Positions 25,262 to 33,716 of a stretch of DNA of 64,000 nucleotides are shown piece after piece. How positions within the stretch are numbered: the stretch's first letter is position 1; each line of letters begins with the position of its first letter. This DNA comes from Arachnia propionica. GTDB taxonomy: Bacteria > Actinomycetota > Actinomycetes > Propionibacteriales > Propionibacteriaceae. Under the pieces are notes generated by a model that saw nothing but the letters and a program-made list of their open reading frames with translations, was not told where the DNA came from and did no database searches. The position numbers were made by a program, and so were the translations under genes. Where the stretch lies: NCBI RefSeq assembly GCF_003932785.1, contig NZ_RQYT01000007.1, positions 33,073-97,072 of the forward strand, given 5' to 3'.

Positions 25262-26488
25262 ATGTACGTTCGTCGCACCGTGGACACACTGTTGGACGCT
25301 CTCCTGCCCCGAACCCCCGCGATCGCCCTCGACGGCGCCAGGGGTGTGGGGAGGACGGCAACCGCCCTGCAACGCGCGAACCGGGTGCTGCCGTTGGAGC
25401 GCCCGGATCAGCGCGCCCTCGTCGGGACCCACCCTGCGGCCCTCCTCCAACCGGGAACGACCCTGATCGACGAGTGGTCCAGGATGCCGGAGGTCTGGGA
25501 CCTCACCCACAGGGAGGTGAACAACGGCGCTCCGCCCGGCAGCTTCATCCTCACCGGCTCCGCCGCCCCAACCGTCGGCAGCGTCCTGTCCCTGCGGATG
25601 CGCCCCATGGCGCTCCACGAACGCGGCCCCTTCACCACCTCCGTCTCCCTCAGCCAGTTGTTGGGGCAGGAGCGTCCCTGCTCCTCAACGATCGAGGGAG
25701 ACACCTCCTGTTCCCCGGACGACTACCTGGATGCAATCGAGTCGAGCGGGTTCCCCGGGTTCATGGGGCTCGACAACGAGTCCCGCAGGGAGCAGCTGGC
25801 CACCTACATCCAAGAGGTGATCGATCGGGATCTTCCGGGCCTCGGATACACGGCGCGACGAACCGAGGCTCTTCGCCGTTGGCTCACCGCCTACGCCGCC
25901 GCCACCTCAACCACGACGAGCTACTCCAACCTCCTCGGCGCGGCCACCGGAGACAGTCGGCAGCCCAACCGCGACACCGTCTCCGTGTACCGGAACCACC
26001 TCACCCGGCTCCGCCTGCTGGATCCCGTTCCCGGCTGGAGTCCCACCCACATCACCTTCGCCCGGTTGCAGCGGGCACCCAAACACCACCTGGTCGATCC
26101 CGCTTTGGCCGCGTCGCTGCTCGGGGCCACGGCCGCCTCGATGCGCACCCCACGGCACTCGCACCTCGCCGGTCCCCTGTTCGAGGCCCTCGCCACCCTC
26201 TCCGTGAGGGTCGCCGCGGAAGCCGCCCGCGCCGAGGTGCTGCATCTGCGCACCCGCAACGGCGACCACGACGTCGATCTCGTCGTCGAGAGGCCGGACG
26301 GTCGACTCGTCGCGATGAAGGTCCAGCTGTCCGACACGGTCTCCGACTGGGATGTCCGACACCTGCTGTGGCTGCGGTCCAACCTGCCCGAGCAGGTCTC
26401 GGACCTCGTGGTGCTCACGACGGGGGGCACGGCCCGCCGCCGCAGCGACGGCGTCGCGGTCGTGCCGTTGGCGTTGCTCGGCCCCTGA
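25262..26488 (+). CDS. DUF4143-type AAA ATPase, both active sites degenerate
   Basis: 408 residues with the overall plan of the other two DUF4143 ATPases in the window: N-terminal AAA domain, winged-helix middle, C-terminal nuclease-like fold. The Walker A loop is GARGVGRT (25-32), with Arg31 where the nucleotide-binding Lys should be. Walker B (TTLIDEWSRMPE) and sensor (FILTGSA) are kept. The C-terminal motif reads VDLVVE then AMKVQ instead of AIEVK, so the Glu and Lys of the nuclease-like site are lost. No repeat array precedes it; it has a GAAGGGGGACG ribosome site. It is probably inactive as an ATPase or has changed role. Confidence 0.7.
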   Translation: MYVRRTVDTLLDALLPRTPAIALDGARGVGRTATALQRANRVLPLERPDQRALVGTHPAALLQPGTTLIDEWSRMPEVWDLTHREVNNGAPPGSFILTGSAAPTVGSVLSLRMRPMALHERGPFTTSVSLSQLLGQERPCSSTIEGDTSCSPDDYLDAIESSGFPGFMGLDNESRREQLATYIQEVIDRDLPGLGYTARRTEALRRWLTAYAAATSTTTSYSNLLGAATGDSRQPNRDTVSVYRNHLTRLRLLDPVPGWSPTHITFARLQRAPKHHLVDPALAASLLGATAASMRTPRHSHLAGPLFEALATLSVRVAAEAARAEVLHLRTRNGDHDVDLVVERPDGRLVAMKVQLSDTVSDWDVRHLLWLRSNLPEQVSDLVVLTTGGTARRRSDGVAVVPLALLGP

Positions 26489-26492
26489 GCAG

Positions 26493-26505
26493 TAAGAGGG
26501 TGCGC
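26493..26505 (+). repeat. Possible remnant of the 160-bp element's terminal repeat
   Basis: TAAGAGGGTGCGC matches the outer end of the 160-bp element (with the TAA found beside copy B) over 13 bases, then diverges. It lies 4 bp after the stop of the degenerate ATPase gene, a setting like that of the two full copies. The match is short. Confidence 0.3.
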
Positions 26506-26581
26506 AGGTCGTTGCGGATTCATTCCTCGACCCGCCGTCCCACGTCGTAGGCTGAGATCAACCCACGACCTCAGGAGAACC

Positions 26582-28498
26582 ATGCGACGCAGCATCCTGT
26601 TGACTCTTGCCCTGTTCCTCGGGTGCGCCACCCCGCTGGCCCACGCCGACGAACCCGTCCGCGTCACCGTGCTCGCCACGACCGACGTGCACGGCCACGT
26701 CCTCAACTGGGACTACTTCCGCGACGCCCCGTTCAAGGACCGCGGCGGCCACCAGATCGGCATGGCCCAGGCGGCGACCGCCATCAACCGGATCCGGGCC
26801 GAACGCGGCGCCGACAGCGTCGTCGTCGTCGACAACGGCGACGCGATCCAGGGGACCCCGCTGACCACGTACTACGCGAAGCAGGCCCCCATCACGACGA
26901 CCGGGGCCACCCATCCGATGGCGGCGGCCTTCAACGCCGTCGACTACGACGCCACCAACGTCGGCAACCACGAGTTCAACTACGGGCTCGACCTCCTCCG
27001 CACCTACGAGAAGCAACTCGATGCGCCACTGCTGGCCGCGAACGTCGTGAGGGTCGCCGACGGCTCGGGCGCGTTCACCCCGTTCCACCTGGAGAAGCGC
27101 ACGATCAAGGGCCAGGAGGTCACCATCGGCATCCTGGGCCTCACCACGCCCGGGTCGATGGTCTGGGACAAGGCACACCTCGACGGGGTGCTGCGGATCG
27201 ACGACATGGTCGCCTCGGCCAGGACCTGGGTGCCGAAGGTGCGCGAGGCGGGCGCCGACATCGTCGTCGTGCTGAGCCACGCGGGCGTTGGCGTCTCCAG
27301 CTACTCGGGGGATCTGCCGCCGGAGAACCCGGCCGACGAGATCGCCCGTCAGGTCCCGGGCATCGACGCCATCGTCGTCGGCCACACCCACAAGGACGTC
27401 CCCGAGCAGTGGGAGACCAACGTCACCACCGGCAAGAAGGTGCTGCTGTCGCAGCCCAGGTTCTGGGCGTCCAGCGTCGCCGACATCACCTTCGACCTGA
27501 CCCGCAACGGCGATGCCTGGGAGGTCACCACGAACGGCGCGACCGCCCACTACATGAAGGACTTCGCCCCGGATCCGGCCGTGACCGCAGCCGTTCAGGG
27601 GCCGCACGATGTCACCGTCGCCTACGTGAACACAAAGGTCGCATCGTCGAAGGAGGAACTGCCCGCCACCGAGTCGCGCTACCGGGACACCCCGATCATC
27701 GACTACATCCAGATGGTGCAGACCGCGACGGTGAAGAAGGCGCTCGCCGGTGGCCAGTACGCGAACCTGCCGGTGCTGAGCCTGGCTGCCCCGTTCAGCC
27801 GCACCGCCGTCTTCCCGAAGGGCGATGTGACGATCCGCGACATGGCGGGCCTCTACATCTACGACAACACCCTGCAGGCGAGGCTCCTGACCGGCGCCCA
27901 GGTCCGTGACTACCTGGAGTACTCGGCGAAGTACTTCGCCGAGGTCCCGCCGGGCGGCACCTTCGATCCCGAGACGATGACAGGCGTCGAGCGCAACGGC
28001 GAGACGGTGCGTGACTACAACTACGACATCATCTCGGGCCTGCGTTACGAGATCGACCTGGCCAAGCCGCTGGGGCAGCGGATCGTGACGCTGCAGCACC
28101 CGGACGGGACCCCCGTCAAGGACGACGAGCAGTTCGTCGTGGCCATCAACAACTACCGGGCCAGCGGCGGCGGGATCTTCCCGCACGTGGCCACGGCCCC
28201 GGTGGTCTACGACGACCTGCTGGAGATTCGGCAGGAGCTCATCGATTGGGCCACGGCACGCGGTGTCATCGATCAGTCGGACTTCTTCGTCCGCAACTGG
28301 CGGCTGGTGATCGACGGCAAGCCCGTGTTCGAGGGGGACGTGTGGGACATGCCCACTCCCCCGGCGCCGAGCCCGGCTCCGACGACGCCCGCGCCCAGCC
28401 CGTCGAAGCCGCAGCCGCCGCACCCGAAGCCGGGGCTGCCGAGGACCGGGATCAGCGTTGTCGAGGGGCTCGACGGGCGGGCAGGTCATCCTCGATGA
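26582..28498 (+). CDS. Secreted 5'-nucleotidase / 2',3'-cyclic phosphodiesterase family protein
   Basis: 638 residues. Signal peptide 1-22 (cleavage after AHA). The N-terminal calcineurin-like phosphoesterase domain shows TTDVHGH, NGDAIQG, GNHEFNYG and GHTHKD, the metal ligands of the UshA/CpdB family. The C-terminal nucleotide-binding domain contains FSRTAVFPKGDVTIRDMAGLY and NYRASGGG. Both indicate hydrolysis of extracellular nucleotides or cyclic nucleotides. The tail is a Pro-rich linker ending PGLPRTG plus a 16-residue hydrophilic stretch: a sortase motif without membrane anchor. It may serve nucleoside scavenging together with the nucleoside phosphorylases in the window. Confidence 0.9.
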   Translation: MRRSILLTLALFLGCATPLAHADEPVRVTVLATTDVHGHVLNWDYFRDAPFKDRGGHQIGMAQAATAINRIRAERGADSVVVVDNGDAIQGTPLTTYYAKQAPITTTGATHPMAAAFNAVDYDATNVGNHEFNYGLDLLRTYEKQLDAPLLAANVVRVADGSGAFTPFHLEKRTIKGQEVTIGILGLTTPGSMVWDKAHLDGVLRIDDMVASARTWVPKVREAGADIVVVLSHAGVGVSSYSGDLPPENPADEIARQVPGIDAIVVGHTHKDVPEQWETNVTTGKKVLLSQPRFWASSVADITFDLTRNGDAWEVTTNGATAHYMKDFAPDPAVTAAVQGPHDVTVAYVNTKVASSKEELPATESRYRDTPIIDYIQMVQTATVKKALAGGQYANLPVLSLAAPFSRTAVFPKGDVTIRDMAGLYIYDNTLQARLLTGAQVRDYLEYSAKYFAEVPPGGTFDPETMTGVERNGETVRDYNYDIISGLRYEIDLAKPLGQRIVTLQHPDGTPVKDDEQFVVAINNYRASGGGIFPHVATAPVVYDDLLEIRQELIDWATARGVIDQSDFFVRNWRLVIDGKPVFEGDVWDMPTPPAPSPAPTTPAPSPSKPQPPHPKPGLPRTGISVVEGLDGRAGHPR

Positions 28499-28506
28499 CA
28501 TGAGCA

Positions 28507-28529
28507 CCCCGGGCCCTGTCGGCCCGGGG
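28507..28529 (+). terminator. Terminator hairpin after the nucleotidase gene
   Basis: CCCCGGGCC (28507-28515) pairs with GGCCCGGGG (28521-28529), loop CTGTC, 8 bp after the stop codon. No long U-tract. Confidence 0.75.
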
Positions 28530-28545
28530 AACGCAGCAGAACACT

Positions 28546-28637
28546 CAGCGAAACGACGGGATGAGTGACAGCGAAACGACAAGATAGGTGCCAGCGAAAC
28601 GACAAGATGAGTGCCAGCGAAACGACGAGATGGGTAG
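28546..28637 (+). repeat. Four tandem 23-bp repeats before a DUF4143 ATPase gene
   Basis: Units start at 28546, 28569, 28592 and 28615 with core CAGCGAAACGACRRGATRRG. All four share CAGCGAAACGAC without mismatch. The array ends 9 bp before the ATG, and the last unit merges into a -10-like hexamer. There are no spacers between units, so this is not a CRISPR array. It is aligned in position and partly in sequence with the array at 31576-31663. Confidence 0.92.
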
Positions 28638-28647
28638 ACTGGTGCGA
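28635..28647 (+). promoter_or_regulatory. -10-like TAGACT placed for leaderless transcription
   Basis: TAGACT (28635-28640) is separated by 6 nt from the ATG at 28647, so transcription would start at or next to the start codon. There is no ribosome-binding site. The same geometry recurs at 31659-31671. Confidence 0.55.
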
Positions 28648-29906
28648 TGCCACGGCTGATTGCGCGCGCCATCCAACCTTGGGCTGAGGAACTGCTCGGA
28701 TTCACACCGGTCCTCGTCATCGAGGGAGCCAGACAGACCGGCAAGTCGACCTTGGCCCGGATGCTCCGCCCCCAAGCCGTTGTGGTCAACCTCGACGACA
28801 TCCGCACCTTGGAGTACGCCCGCAATGACCCCGTCGGGTTCGTGTCCCAGGCCGGGGAGGGCACCCTCATCATCGATGAGTTCCAACGGCTTCCTGCGTT
28901 GTCCCTGGCCATCAAGGCGAGCATCGACGCTGATCGTCGTCCGGGTCGCTTCGTCCTCACCGGATCGTCGGACTTCGCACGAGTGCGCGGCGACAAGGAT
29001 TCGTTGGCCGGGCGGGCTCTGTCGGTCACCGTCTGCCCACTGACCCAGTCCGAGATCCGAGGTACTGCGACAGAAGGCACCTTCGTGGACCGATTGGTGG
29101 CGGCCACCCATCCCCATGACCTCACCGCGAGCACCCCCATGAGCCACGGCGACCTGGCAGCCATGATCACGGCGGGAGGGTTCCCGGCAGTCCACGACGT
29201 CGCCCCACGAGTTCGGGACGAGTGGTACCACGGGTACATCGAACGATTGGTTCGGGTCGACGCCTTGGCGGATGGCGCCCGTCTCAACCCTGACAGAATG
29301 CTGGCACTGCTCCGCCTGATCGCTGCCCAGCAGTCAAGCGAGCTGGTGAAGGCGAAACTGGCCCAGGAAGCAGGCCTCGCCGCCTCTTCGACAGGCGCCT
29401 ACCTGGACATGCTGAACCGCTTGTTCCTCACTCTTCACGTGGCACCCTGGACCCCCAACCTGACCAAGCGGGAGACCGGAAGGGCCAAGGTTTCCGTCGT
29501 GGACTCCGGGTTGACGAGCTGGCTGTGCAGCGCATCGGCAGCGTCCCTCACCAGAATCCCTCACGGCATGCAGCTCCTCGGCGCCCTGACGGAGGGATTC
29601 GTCGCTGGCGAGTTGCACGCCCAGTCCGGGTGGAGTCAGACCCGGTATCGCATGTTCCACTACCGCGACCGGAACGGCAAGGAAGTGGATTTCATCCTGG
29701 AGGCCGACGATTCACAGCTCCTCGCCATCGAGGTCAAGGCGAGCCGCACCGTCACGGGCTCCCACGTCTCCGGGCTGCGGTTCCTCCGAGAGCAACTGGG
29801 GCCTCGACTGACCAGAGCTGTGGTACTCGCCCCCATCGACCGGCCCCTCAGCTTCGGCGACGACATCTGGGCCCTGCCACTGTCGACCTTGTGGGAGGGA
29901 TCATGA
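28647..29906 (+). CDS. DUF4143-type AAA ATPase (intact)
   Basis: 419 residues. AAA domain with Walker A GARQTGKS (27-34), Walker B GTLIIDEFQR and sensor FVLTGSSDF; middle DUF4143 winged-helix part; C-terminal PD-(D/E)xK-like motif EVDFILE then AIEVKAS. The family is widespread and of unknown function, often linked to mobile or accessory DNA; some members are called archaeal-type or ExeA-like ATPases. The gene lacks a ribosome site and appears leaderless, directly under the four-repeat array. Its stop overlaps the HAD gene start (ATGA), so the two are cotranslated. Confidence 0.85.
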   Translation: MPRLIARAIQPWAEELLGFTPVLVIEGARQTGKSTLARMLRPQAVVVNLDDIRTLEYARNDPVGFVSQAGEGTLIIDEFQRLPALSLAIKASIDADRRPGRFVLTGSSDFARVRGDKDSLAGRALSVTVCPLTQSEIRGTATEGTFVDRLVAATHPHDLTASTPMSHGDLAAMITAGGFPAVHDVAPRVRDEWYHGYIERLVRVDALADGARLNPDRMLALLRLIAAQQSSELVKAKLAQEAGLAASSTGAYLDMLNRLFLTLHVAPWTPNLTKRETGRAKVSVVDSGLTSWLCSASAASLTRIPHGMQLLGALTEGFVAGELHAQSGWSQTRYRMFHYRDRNGKEVDFILEADDSQLLAIEVKASRTVTGSHVSGLRFLREQLGPRLTRAVVLAPIDRPLSFGDDIWALPLSTLWEGS

Positions 29907-30628
29907 CGACCCGGCCACGCGCCCTTCTGATGGATCTGGACGGAACGCTGATGGATCATGCGGGCGCGAGCGCCCATGCGATCCTCGCCGTGCTGGCCGA
30001 CCGTGATCTGTCACCCACCGAGGACTCGGTGGCCCTGTGGCGCGCCTTGGAGGCAGAGCACTTCCAGCGGTATCTCGACGGCGAGTTGACCTTCGAGGAG
30101 CAACGTGTGGCCCGTATCACTGCCTTCCTGGCGGCCCACGGGGCAGTCGCTCTTTCCCGCGCGGATTCGCTGTCCTGGTTCGAAGGCTACCTCGCACGCT
30201 ACGAATCCTCGTGGCGCCCCTTCGACGACGTCCGCCCCTTCTTGGATGCCGTCGCAGCTCTTCCGGCCCCTCCCTTGGTCGCGGTCGTGACCAACGGGCA
30301 CCAGATGCAACAGCAGGCGAAGCTCACTGCCATCGGGCTGGGGTCGATGACGATGTATGCCTCCTCGACGATGGGCGTCCGCAAACCTGATCCTCACCTC
30401 TTCCTGCAGGTCTGCGATGATCTCGGCGTCGCCCCGGAACAGGCCTGGTTCATCGGGGACGATCTCGAGACCGACGCAGTCGGCTCAGAAAGCGCTGGTT
30501 TGCATGGCATCTGGCTGAACCGAGCCGCGACCACGAACCGACGCGGTCGCCCCTCCCGAGCCGCCAGCCTGACCGACATCGCCACCTGGCTTCAGACAAC
30601 CACTGCCCACCACGAGCCGTCGCGATGA
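29903..30628 (+). CDS. HAD-family hydrolase
   Basis: 241 residues from the ATG overlapping the ATPase stop. HAD motif I MDLDGTLMD (nucleophile Asp and acid/base Asp), motif II VTNG, motif III Lys in VRKPDPHLF, motif IV IGDDLETD; helical cap between motifs I and II. Similar to YjjG/phosphoglycolate-type phosphatases that act on small phosphate esters such as pyrimidine nucleotides. The substrate cannot be fixed. Coupling to a DUF4143 ATPase is unusual and may only reflect chance co-transcription. Confidence 0.88.
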   Translation: MTTRPRALLMDLDGTLMDHAGASAHAILAVLADRDLSPTEDSVALWRALEAEHFQRYLDGELTFEEQRVARITAFLAAHGAVALSRADSLSWFEGYLARYESSWRPFDDVRPFLDAVAALPAPPLVAVVTNGHQMQQQAKLTAIGLGSMTMYASSTMGVRKPDPHLFLQVCDDLGVAPEQAWFIGDDLETDAVGSESAGLHGIWLNRAATTNRRGRPSRAASLTDIATWLQTTTAHHEPSR

Positions 30629-30728
30629 CTTCCCCACCGAGACAGCGGCGATGTCCAGGTCCTCATTGACCTCTTTACCCGGTGTGGGCATCGTAGGTGC
30701 AGATCACCCATGCCCCCGAGGACGTGCC

Positions 30729-31535
30729 ATGCAACCTTCCGAATTCCCCAGCCACCTCATCGACGACGCCGATCGCGCGGGAGGTGATCTCCTCATCCAG
30801 GCCGCCGGCGGGAGCCTCGACGTGCTCGTCGTGCTGGGTTCCGGTCTCGCCGACGCCCTGGATGCGGCCCCGGACTGGCCCGAACCGCTCACCCGGATGC
30901 GTCAGTCCGATCTGCCGGGGGTCCTGGCCCCGGTGGGCGACGGCCACGTCGACGAGCTGCGCACCTACCGCTTCGGTGGGCAGCGGGTGGCGGTGGCGCT
31001 CGGCCGCACCCATCTCTTCGAGGGACACGGCCCACGCCCCGTGACCGCGCTGGCCCGGGCCGCACACTGTGCGGGCGCGGGCAAGGCCGTCCTCACCAAC
31101 GCCAACGGCTGCCTGCGCGACTGGGAGCTGGGCGATGTGATGGCCATCACCGATCACGTCAACCTCACAGGCACCTCCCCGTTCGACGGCACCGTCTTCC
31201 TCGACACCACCACCTGCTGGGACGAGGAGCTGACCGCCATCCTGACCGGGGTGTGCCAGCGCGCCGGAACCTACGCCATCCTCCGCGGCCCCGAGTACCA
31301 GACCCGCGCCGAGACCCGCCTGCTGGCCACCGCCGGGGTGGACTGCGTCGGCATGTCCACGGTGCTGGAGGCCCTGATGCTCCACGCGCTCGGTGTCCGG
31401 GTGTGCGGGATGTCGGTGGTCTCCGACCTGTCCTTCGCCACCGCCCCGACCGACCCGTCGGCGGTCCTCGATGTGGCCGCCAGGGCCCGCTCGACGATCC
31501 TGTCCGGCCTGGCGGCGCTCCTCTCCTCCGCCTGA
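30729..31535 (+). CDS. punA: Purine nucleoside phosphorylase (trimeric PNP family)
   Basis: 268 residues. Family motifs: phosphate-binding VVLGSGL, GRTHLFEGHGP, TNANGCL, GPEYQTRAETRLL and MSTVLEALMLHALGVRV with VVSDLS. It splits purine nucleosides with phosphate to base and ribose 1-phosphate in the cytosol. The start at 30729 gives the usual length; an earlier in-frame start at 30651 would add an unlike 26-residue extension. It is the second nucleoside phosphorylase of the window, deoD being at 41246. Confidence 0.9.
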   Translation: MQPSEFPSHLIDDADRAGGDLLIQAAGGSLDVLVVLGSGLADALDAAPDWPEPLTRMRQSDLPGVLAPVGDGHVDELRTYRFGGQRVAVALGRTHLFEGHGPRPVTALARAAHCAGAGKAVLTNANGCLRDWELGDVMAITDHVNLTGTSPFDGTVFLDTTTCWDEELTAILTGVCQRAGTYAILRGPEYQTRAETRLLATAGVDCVGMSTVLEALMLHALGVRVCGMSVVSDLSFATAPTDPSAVLDVAARARSTILSGLAALLSSA

Positions 31536-31575
31536 CCGGCCTTGACCCCCAGTCCACCCCGTCGCGTGATCGCCA

Positions 31576-31663
31576 GGCAGAACTGCGAGAAAGTGCTGGC
31601 AGAACTACGAGAGACTAGTGGCAGAACTACGAGATTTGGGTGGCAGAACTACGAAAGCTAGGC
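31576..31663 (+). repeat. Four tandem 22-bp repeats before a DUF4143 ATPase gene
   Basis: Units start at 31576, 31598, 31620 and 31642 with core GGCAGAACTACGAGA; the first has G for A in ACTGCG, and the last reads ACGAAAG. The array ends 7 bp before the GTG start. Aligned with the 28546 array it gives the shared pattern GCRRAACKACRAGAT. No spacers. Confidence 0.92.
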
Positions 31664-31671
31664 TGGGGCCG
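31659..31671 (+). promoter_or_regulatory. -10-like TAGGCT placed for leaderless transcription
   Basis: TAGGCT (31659-31664) lies 6 nt before the GTG at 31671, the same spacing as at 28635-28647. No Shine-Dalgarno sequence is present. Confidence 0.55.
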
Positions 31672-32903
31672 TGGCCGTTCGACCTCGTAATCTCCAGTCC
31701 ATCGCCGCAGAAGCGTTGGCCATTTTCCCGGCCGTGATGCTGCTGGGTGCCCGCCAGGTGGGCAAGTCGACCTTGGCGCGTCTGCTCACTGCTCAGGGAG
31801 CCCACTACACCACTCTGGACGACGCCAGCACTTTGTCCCTCGCCGAACATGATCCTGTCGGTTACCTGACGATGGCAGGGACGGGAACACTGGTCATCGA
31901 CGAGCTTCAACGACGCCCCGAACTGATGCTGGACATCAAGGCGACGATCGACCGGGACCGACGCCCCGGACGATTCATCCTGACCGGGTCCGCTGACCTA
32001 CTGCGTCTACAACGAACCCCCGACTCTCTCGCCGGCCGTGCGGCGTTGCTCCAGGTCGAGGGATTCTCCCAGGGAGAACTCCACGACCATGTTGAGGACT
32101 TCGTTGCCCTCCTGGAACGCAATCCCGGCGACGCTGCATCCTCACCTCTCGGGCTCACCGACTACTCCCATCGAATGATCCGGGGAGGATTCCCGGAGGT
32201 CCAGCAGCTGCCCCCCCGAACCCGTCGCCTCTGGTTCGACTCATACCTCACCCAGTCGGTTCAGCGGGATGCCGGGGATCTCGGCGTTCCCTACCAGCCC
32301 GGACGTCTGTACCAGTTGCTGCGCGTCCTCGCCGCCAACCAGTCCGGGGAACTGGTGAAGGCCCACGCGGCCTCCCGGGCCGATCTCCCGGCCACGTCGA
32401 TCACGCCGTACCTTGATCTGTTGAGCCGCCTGTTCCTCACCTACACATTGCCACCGTGGACCAACAATCCCCTCCAACGTGTGACAGGCAAACCCAAGAG
32501 CGGGATCCGCGACGTCGGGCTCGCAGCCCATCTGGTGGGCGCCTCCCAGCAGCAGCTCGCCACTCCCGGGAGCCCTCAGCTCGGAGGCCTGCTGGAGAGC
32601 TTTGTCGCCACAGAGCTTCTCAAACAACGGACCTGGTCCGAGCAGCAGTACGACCTTCACCACTTCCGCGATTCACGTGGCAACGAGGTGGACATCATCA
32701 TCGAGCTTGCCGACGGCAGGGTCTGGGGAGTCGAGGTCAAGGCCTCACAGACCGTCCGTTTCGACCATTTCGCCACGCTCGCGAAGCTGCGGGATCGGCT
32801 GGGGCCCCGGTTCCGGGGCGGGGTGGTGCTGAGCCTCCACCCCGACCCACTTCCCATGGGTCCCAGCCTCTGGGCGCTGCCGGTCTCAGCCCTGTGGGGC
32901 TGA
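31671..32903 (+). CDS. DUF4143-type AAA ATPase (intact)
   Basis: 410 residues, GTG start. Walker A GARQVGKS (26-33), Walker B GTLVIDELQRRPE, sensor FILTGSADLL, middle winged-helix region (YQLLRVLAANQSGELVKAHAASRADLPATSI), C-terminal VDIIIE then GVEVKAS, an intact PD-(D/E)xK-like core. It is clearly related to the ATPase at 28647 but much diverged, so it is not a recent duplicate. The four-repeat array reaches almost to its start codon. The 3' end overlaps the convergent VOC gene by 18 bp. Function unknown. Confidence 0.85.
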   Translation: MAVRPRNLQSIAAEALAIFPAVMLLGARQVGKSTLARLLTAQGAHYTTLDDASTLSLAEHDPVGYLTMAGTGTLVIDELQRRPELMLDIKATIDRDRRPGRFILTGSADLLRLQRTPDSLAGRAALLQVEGFSQGELHDHVEDFVALLERNPGDAASSPLGLTDYSHRMIRGGFPEVQQLPPRTRRLWFDSYLTQSVQRDAGDLGVPYQPGRLYQLLRVLAANQSGELVKAHAASRADLPATSITPYLDLLSRLFLTYTLPPWTNNPLQRVTGKPKSGIRDVGLAAHLVGASQQQLATPGSPQLGGLLESFVATELLKQRTWSEQQYDLHHFRDSRGNEVDIIIELADGRVWGVEVKASQTVRFDHFATLAKLRDRLGPRFRGGVVLSLHPDPLPMGPSLWALPVSALWG

Positions 32904-33644
32904 ACCGACCTGGATCAGGAGGAAGACGGCTCCCTGCGGGTCCTTCACCGTCGCCATCCGACCCCACGGCGTGTCCCGCGGCTCCACCACGATCTCACCG
33001 CCGAGTCGAGTGACCCGCTGCGCGGCCTCCTCGAAGTCCGTGACACCGAAGTACACCTGCCAGCCGGGCTCGGCCCCCGGTGCCCCGAAGTACCCGAGAT
33101 CCCCGATGCCACAGACGGCGTCCTCCTCCTCACCGTGCGTGACGTACGGGGCATCCGACATGGGGTGGGTGTCCCACTCGAAGACCTCACGGTAGAACCT
33201 CGCTCCCCGCTCCAGGTCCCGGGTGAGGGCGTCGAACCACACGGGCAACCCCGCGCCGGGCACGGCGGGCACGAAGTTGGGATCCTCCAGCACACCGACG
33301 AGCCCGCCGTCGGGATCGCGGACCACGGCGTATCGGGTCGACTCGTCCACCTGGATCGGTTCGACGACGACCTCGCCACCGGCGGGCACCACCCGGTCGA
33401 CGAGCGCTGTGAGGTCCGGCGTCCACAGGCACACCAGCCACCCTTCCGCGGGGACCGGCCCCTCGGCCAGGGGCTCGATGGTGCCCACCATCTGCTCCTT
33501 GAGCGAGATGACGTGCGACAGCGGGCAGTCGGAATCCATCTCCTCGATGCCCCACCCGAACAGTTCCCGGTAGAACTGCGCAGACTTCTCCGGAGCACTC
33601 GCGTACAACTCCACCCAGCAGGGCTGACCCGGAACGGCCTTCAT
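32886..33644 (-). CDS. VOC (glyoxalase/dioxygenase fold) family protein, two domains
   Basis: 252 residues made of two vicinal-oxygen-chelate modules: first about 5-120 (WVELYASAPEKSAQFYRELFGW, then VVRDPDGGLVGVLED), second about 130-250 (WFDALTRDLERGARFYREVFEW, then TVKDPQGAVFLLIQ). This layout is common in actinobacterial proteins annotated as hydroxylases or bleomycin-resistance-like, most without known substrate. The start has AAGGAG upstream. It converges on the preceding ATPase gene. Confidence 0.88.
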   Translation of the reverse strand: MKAVPGQPCWVELYASAPEKSAQFYRELFGWGIEEMDSDCPLSHVISLKEQMVGTIEPLAEGPVPAEGWLVCLWTPDLTALVDRVVPAGGEVVVEPIQVDESTRYAVVRDPDGGLVGVLEDPNFVPAVPGAGLPVWFDALTRDLERGARFYREVFEWDTHPMSDAPYVTHGEEEDAVCGIGDLGYFGAPGAEPGWQVYFGVTDFEEAAQRVTRLGGEIVVEPRDTPWGRMATVKDPQGAVFLLIQVGSAPQG

Positions 33645-33716
33645 CGTTTCACTCCTTGTTCTCGACTGTGAACCACACTAGAACCCAGGCCGTCAGCCTC
33701 ACGACTCCGATCCTGC

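Noticed and set aside
26558..29287. A 909-codon open frame on the minus strand across the nucleotidase gene and the repeat array
   Set aside because: Runs through a signal-peptide gene, a terminator and tandem repeats; no plausible protein.
28546..31663. CRISPR arrays
   Set aside because: Units of 22-23 bp adjoin without spacers and no cas genes are present.
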